Assembly: GCA_040901775.1 (NCBI GenBank)
Contig: JBBDYF010000260.1
Coordinates: 1-64,000 of the forward strand
Origin: CAYLLN01 sp040901775
GTDB lineage: Bacteria > Planctomycetota > Planctomycetia > Pirellulales > Pirellulaceae
Length of the DNA: 64,000 nucleotides
Direction of reading: 5' to 3'
The stretch's first letter is position 1; the number at the start of each line of letters is the position of its first letter. Position numbers and translations under genes: made by a program. This document shows positions 60,806-64,000 of this stretch, one piece after another. The notes beneath the pieces are model-generated. The model worked only from the letters and a program-made list of their open reading frames with translations, did no database searches and had not been told where the DNA came from.

Positions 60806-61626
60806 CCATGCCCTTCTCGCTCGACGAGTTTCAGCGGCGAATGCTGGCGGCGATCGCCGATCCATCGGCGCCGCATTCAGGCACGGAAAACGCTCGCCAA
60901 TCGTTCGAGCACACGATCTTGCCAAGCCAGCAGCAGACCGCCGCCGAGCGTTTGAACGTTTACGCTAGTGCCTACGTCGCGCGGCTGCTCGAAGTGCTCC
61001 GCGAGTTGTTTCCCTGCTTGCGATTTGCCTTGGGGGACGAGCTGTTCGATCCATTTGCCCGCGAATACTTGCAAGCGCATCCGCCGCAAAGCTACACGCT
61101 GCACCACTTGGCGGATCACTTTCCGGGCTGGCTTCACACCACTCGTCCGGCCGAACAGGGCTGGGCCGATTTCGTCGTCGATCTGGCCCGGCTGGAACAG
61201 GCCATCGACCAGGTGTTCGACGGCCCGGGGCCCGAAGAGTCGCCTCCCTTCGCGCTGCCTGAAGCCTTAACCGCCGACCACGACCTGCGGCTGCGGCTGG
61301 TCCCTGGCTTTCGGCTGCTGAAGTTTGAGTACCCCGTCAGCAGTTACTACACCGCTTGGAAGGCGGGCGAGCAACCGGGCTGGCCCGCGGCCGACGAGCA
61401 GTTCGTCGCTCTACTCCGCCGCGACTACGTCGTGCGACGCTACGAACTTTCAGCAGCCGAGTGCGCGCTGCTCGGTCAGCTTGCCGCCGGGCGAACGCTG
61501 CACGAAGCGCTCGCAGTTCTGACCGGCGGATCGTCAACTCCAAACGATCTTGTTCGCGAACTGCAGCGCTGGTTTACCCGTTGGACCGCCGAGCGGTTCT
61601 TCGCTGCGGCGGAGCTTGTTACTTGA
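60802..61626 (+). CDS. DUF2063 protein (BufC-like partner of MNIO)
   Basis: The GTG at 60802 overlaps the DUF692 stop (GTGA; 274 aa); an ATG at 60808 is equally good. The N-terminal region (FSLDEFQRRMLAAIAD, AERLNVYASAYVARLLEVLR, FPCLRFALGDELFDPFAREY) is the helical DUF2063 domain, the C-terminal half (KFEYPVSSYYTAWKAGEQPG, ECALLGQLAAGRTLHEALAV) has a winged-helix or RRE-like character. In bufferin systems this protein binds precursor and enzyme. The 3' end overlaps the convergent binding-protein gene by 8 bp. No DoxX-like BufD gene is visible after it. Confidence 0.85.
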   Translation: MTMPFSLDEFQRRMLAAIADPSAPHSGTENARQSFEHTILPSQQQTAAERLNVYASAYVARLLEVLRELFPCLRFALGDELFDPFAREYLQAHPPQSYTLHHLADHFPGWLHTTRPAEQGWADFVVDLARLEQAIDQVFDGPGPEESPPFALPEALTADHDLRLRLVPGFRLLKFEYPVSSYYTAWKAGEQPGWPAADEQFVALLRRDYVVRRYELSAAECALLGQLAAGRTLHEALAVLTGGSSTPNDLVRELQRWFTRWTAERFFAAAELVT

Positions 61627-62647
61627 GAGCTGGATCGTTCAGGCCATCCGCCTGTCGGTACAGACCGGTCGGGATGAGCTGTTCGGGCTCGACCGGCTCG
61701 CCGTTGAAGTAGGCCAGAATCGACTGGGCCGTCTTGATTCCGATCTGGTCGGGATACTGGATCGGATCGGCGTATATCTTGCCGTCGCGGATCGCTTGTT
61801 TGCCGAAGTCCTGGCCGTCGAACCCGACAATTTTTACTTGATCGGCCTGGCCCGCTTTTTCCAAGGCGTCGCGGGCACCCAGCGCCGAAGGGTCGTTGAT
61901 GGCAAAGATGCCCGCCAGCGTGGGATGGGCCTGCAGCGCGTCCTCGGCCGCCTTGTAGCCCTTGTCGCGGGCACCATCCCCCGGCAGTTCCGCCACGATC
62001 TCGACCTGGCCGCTGGCCAGGCGCGCGTTGTGCTTGTCGATCACTTCCTTGAAACCTTGCACTCGCAACAGGCACGACTCGGCCGCTTTGTAGTCGAGAA
62101 TGACCACCTGCCCGCCCGCTTCGCCCAAGGCTTCGATCATCGCCTCTCCCGCGAGGCGGCCGCCCCCCAGATTGTCGGTGGCAATGTGCGAGACCACCTG
62201 GGCATCGGGCGCCAGGCAGGCAATGTCGGCGGTGAATACCGGGATGCCCGCCGCGTTAGCCTCTTGAATGACCGGGCCGATTCCCCGGCTGTCGCACGGG
62301 CAGAGCACAATCGCCGCCGCCTTGGCGACAATAAAATCGCGCACCTGCCGCTGCTGGGTCGCCACGTCGAACTCGCCGCTGACGACGATCGTTTTATAGC
62401 CCGCCTTTGCCAACTCGGCCTCGATGTTGTCGCCGATCTCCTTGAAAAAGGGATTCGTCAGCGTCAGCACGGAAACGCCAACGGTCCCCTTCGATTCGCC
62501 CGCGGGCGCTGCGTTCGCGGCATTTTCAGATTCCACGCGGTTGACGGCGCTTCCCGCGTCTGGCTGGCTGGATGTCGAACATCCGGTCATTAGCGCGGCT
62601 ACAAGCAGCGTCAGAGGGCGCGACGGCCAAGTTGGACGAGTCTTCAT
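61619..62647 (-). CDS. Sugar-type periplasmic substrate-binding lipoprotein (RbsB-like)
   Basis: From ATG 62647 (342 aa) a lipobox (LLVAALMTGC) anchors the protein. The PBP_like/RbsB fold follows: VGVSVLTLTNPFFKEIGDNI, VLCPCDSRGIGPVIQEANAA, VVSHIATDNLGGGRLAGEAM, ILDYKAAESCLLRVQGFKEV, AGIFAINDPSALGARDALEK and IVGFDGQDFGKQAI. It probably binds a sugar or polyol for an ABC transporter. No permease or ATPase lies in the window, unless further right or elsewhere. It is divergent from the Gfo/Idh/MocA gene, with which it may form a sugar-catabolic unit. Confidence 0.88.
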   Translation of the reverse strand: MKTRPTWPSRPLTLLVAALMTGCSTSSQPDAGSAVNRVESENAANAAPAGESKGTVGVSVLTLTNPFFKEIGDNIEAELAKAGYKTIVVSGEFDVATQQRQVRDFIVAKAAAIVLCPCDSRGIGPVIQEANAAGIPVFTADIACLAPDAQVVSHIATDNLGGGRLAGEAMIEALGEAGGQVVILDYKAAESCLLRVQGFKEVIDKHNARLASGQVEIVAELPGDGARDKGYKAAEDALQAHPTLAGIFAINDPSALGARDALEKAGQADQVKIVGFDGQDFGKQAIRDGKIYADPIQYPDQIGIKTAQSILAYFNGEPVEPEQLIPTGLYRQADGLNDPALK

Positions 62648-62825
62648 TTGTTTTCCGCTGCGAGAAGGAAAAAGAAGTGGCTGCTCATCGTACCGCGCGG
62701 CCGGCAGCGCGGCAGCCGAATTTGCTCGCTTCGCGCGGCAAGGGCTGGTAGGATTTCGCGCGTCCCAGCCACCTACTGCCAGGTTTCCAACCCTAACGAT
62801 TGCCTGCCCACCGGAGGAACTTGCC

Positions 62826-64000
62826 ATGCCCGAAGTGTCGCGCCGGAATTTTCTGAACGCTTCGGCTGGACTGGTAACCGCCGCCACGCTGGCCGCAGCG
62901 ACGAAGCTGAGCGCCGCGGCGCAAGGCGACCCACTCAACGTGGCCGTCATTGGCCCCGGCGGTATGGGAACGAACCACTTGAAGTTGCTGGCGGTTCGCA
63001 AAGACGTGCGCGTCACGCACGTTTGCGATGTGGACGCCAACCGCCTGGCCTCGGCTGCCAAGCATATCGAACAGAGCGGCGGCAAAGCGAAAGCAGTCAA
63101 AGACCTGCGGCACGTACTCGACGACAAGTCGGTCGAGGCGGTCTGGATTGCCACTCCCGACCATTGGCACGCACCGGCGGCGCTATTGGCCGTCGAAGCG
63201 GGCAAGCACGTTTATGTCGAGAAGCCCGTGTCGCACAACATTCGCGAAGGGCGGCTGCTGATCGAAGCGGCCCGCAAGCACAACCGCGTGGTGCAAGTGG
63301 GGACGCAAAGCCGCTCGACCGGCCATGTGCGGCGGGTGATCGAAATTTTGCGCTCCGGCGAGATCGGCGACGTGCTGGTCGCCAAGGCCTGGAACAGCCA
63401 ACTCCGCGGCAACATCGGGCACCAGCAACCGAGCGCGCCGCCGGACTATCTCGACTTTGACCTGTGGCTCGGCCCCGCGCCCGAGCGGAAATATCAGTCG
63501 AACCTGTTGCACTCGATCTGGCGATGGTGGTACGACTTTGGCGCCGGAGACATGGGGAACGACGGCGTCCACAACATCGACATCGCCCGCTGGGGGCTGG
63601 GCGTCACCACGTCGCCATCGTCGGTCGCCGCGCTGGGCAGTAAATTTTTCTTCGACGACGACCAGCAATTTCCCGACACGCAGTACTGCGTTTTCGAGTG
63701 GCCAGGGGGTGGCCAGTTCGGCAGCCAGCGGCAGCTCATTTTCGAGCAGCGGACCTGGTCGCCTTACGTGCAAGAGGGATACGAAAATGGCAACGCCTTC
63801 TATGGCACCAAGGGGATGCTGGTGATGGGCCACACCAGCGGCTTCCAGGTCTTCGGACCGCGCAACAAAGCGGGCGAAAAGGGAAGTGGCTCGCCCGACC
63901 TGCCGGCCCATCACCAGGACTTTTTGAACTGCGTTCGCAACGGTGGTCGGCCCCAGGCCGACATCGAGGAAGGGCACCTTTCGGCCACGTTGGTCCACTT
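62826..64000 (+). CDS. Gfo/Idh/MocA-family oxidoreductase, Tat-exported (truncated at right edge)
   Basis: ATG 62826, preceded by GGAGGA, opens a frame that remains open to the window end (391 codons plus 2 bases). A Tat signal (VSRRNFLNASAGLVTAATLA) is followed by the Rossmann motif NVAVIGPGGMGTNHLKLLAV, VCDVDANRLASAAKH, VWIATPDHWHAPAALLAVEA, then the family's VEKPVSHNIREGRLL and WRWWYDFGAGDMGNDGVHNI. NAD(P)-dependent oxidation of sugars is usual; Tat-exported members in planctomycetes are common. The neighbouring binding protein suggests a sugar substrate. Confidence 0.9.
   Translation, partial: MPEVSRRNFLNASAGLVTAATLAAATKLSAAAQGDPLNVAVIGPGGMGTNHLKLLAVRKDVRVTHVCDVDANRLASAAKHIEQSGGKAKAVKDLRHVLDDKSVEAVWIATPDHWHAPAALLAVEAGKHVYVEKPVSHNIREGRLLIEAARKHNRVVQVGTQSRSTGHVRRVIEILRSGEIGDVLVAKAWNSQLRGNIGHQQPSAPPDYLDFDLWLGPAPERKYQSNLLHSIWRWWYDFGAGDMGNDGVHNIDIARWGLGVTTSPSSVAALGSKFFFDDDQQFPDTQYCVFEWPGGGQFGSQRQLIFEQRTWSPYVQEGYENGNAFYGTKGMLVMGHTSGFQVFGPRNKAGEKGSGSPDLPAHHQDFLNCVRNGGRPQADIEEGHLSATLVH

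Overview
The window looks like chromosomal DNA of a planctomycete, probably order Pirellulales. It is GC-rich and carries families that are typical of or restricted to this group: a cytochrome/DUF1549/DUF1553 protein followed by DUF1501, a PVC-type CxxCH heme protein with a sugar-dehydrogenase-like propeller, a TIGR03009 protein, a sulfatase, long TolC-like lipoproteins and a Tat-exported Gfo/Idh/MocA oxidoreductase. Shine-Dalgarno sequences are often absent, so several starts are uncertain. The taxonomic call is inference from gene content.

Layout. 1-10534 is the right part of a prophage, transcribed leftward away from a tRNA-Pro(GGG) gene at 10714-10788. It encodes tail and head proteins (gpG-like, tail tube-like, possible tape measure, a gene pair joined by a putative -1 frameshift, a Mu-type portal fused to a polyvalent-protein domain, a gpF-like head protein) and one opposite-strand membrane gene. 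The gene nearest the tRNA appears to be an integrase N-terminus fused to a gpG-like protein. 11289-13587 holds an aberrant D-aminoacylase-like amidohydrolase and a stand-alone receiver protein. 13761-16870 is a small type III polyketide synthase cluster (methyltransferase, PKS, FAD oxidoreductase). 16979-22314 is an export operon (TolC-like, HlyD-like, MacB-like permease) without an ATPase gene. 22405-23332 is a lower-GC pair with a dCTP-deaminase homologue. 23744-32928 holds a dienelactone hydrolase, a DUF255 thioredoxin-like protein, an RluA pseudouridine synthase, a DEAD-box helicase and a PVC heme protein. 32955-36208 encodes an Omp85/BamA-like system split into a POTRA protein and a separate barrel. 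36688-47142 is mostly housekeeping or envelope: metallophosphoesterase, FabH, PepF, dihydroorotase, an HTTM pair, a HAD phosphatase and TIGR03009. 47259-53651 holds the DUF1549/DUF1501 pair, a toxin-antitoxin pair with a frameshifted PIN toxin, and a sulfatase. 53859-59248 has a beta-propeller protein and a MarR/TolC operon. 59454-61626 is a three-gene operon resembling bufferin RiPP loci: a cysteine-rich Tat-exported peptide, a DUF692/MNIO enzyme and a DUF2063 protein. The window ends with a sugar-type binding lipoprotein and a truncated oxidoreductase.

The most interesting locus is 59454-61626: a tightly overlapping operon whose precursor carries C-x5-C repeats behind a Tat/lipoprotein signal, which suggests a metal-binding, post-translationally modified peptide made for the cell envelope. 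Other strong leads are the slippery-site frameshift and fused portal in the prophage, the integrase-gpG chimera, the split BamA, and a 15-bp tandem repeat at the start of the PKS-linked oxidoreductase. No CRISPR array, transposase or rRNA was seen.
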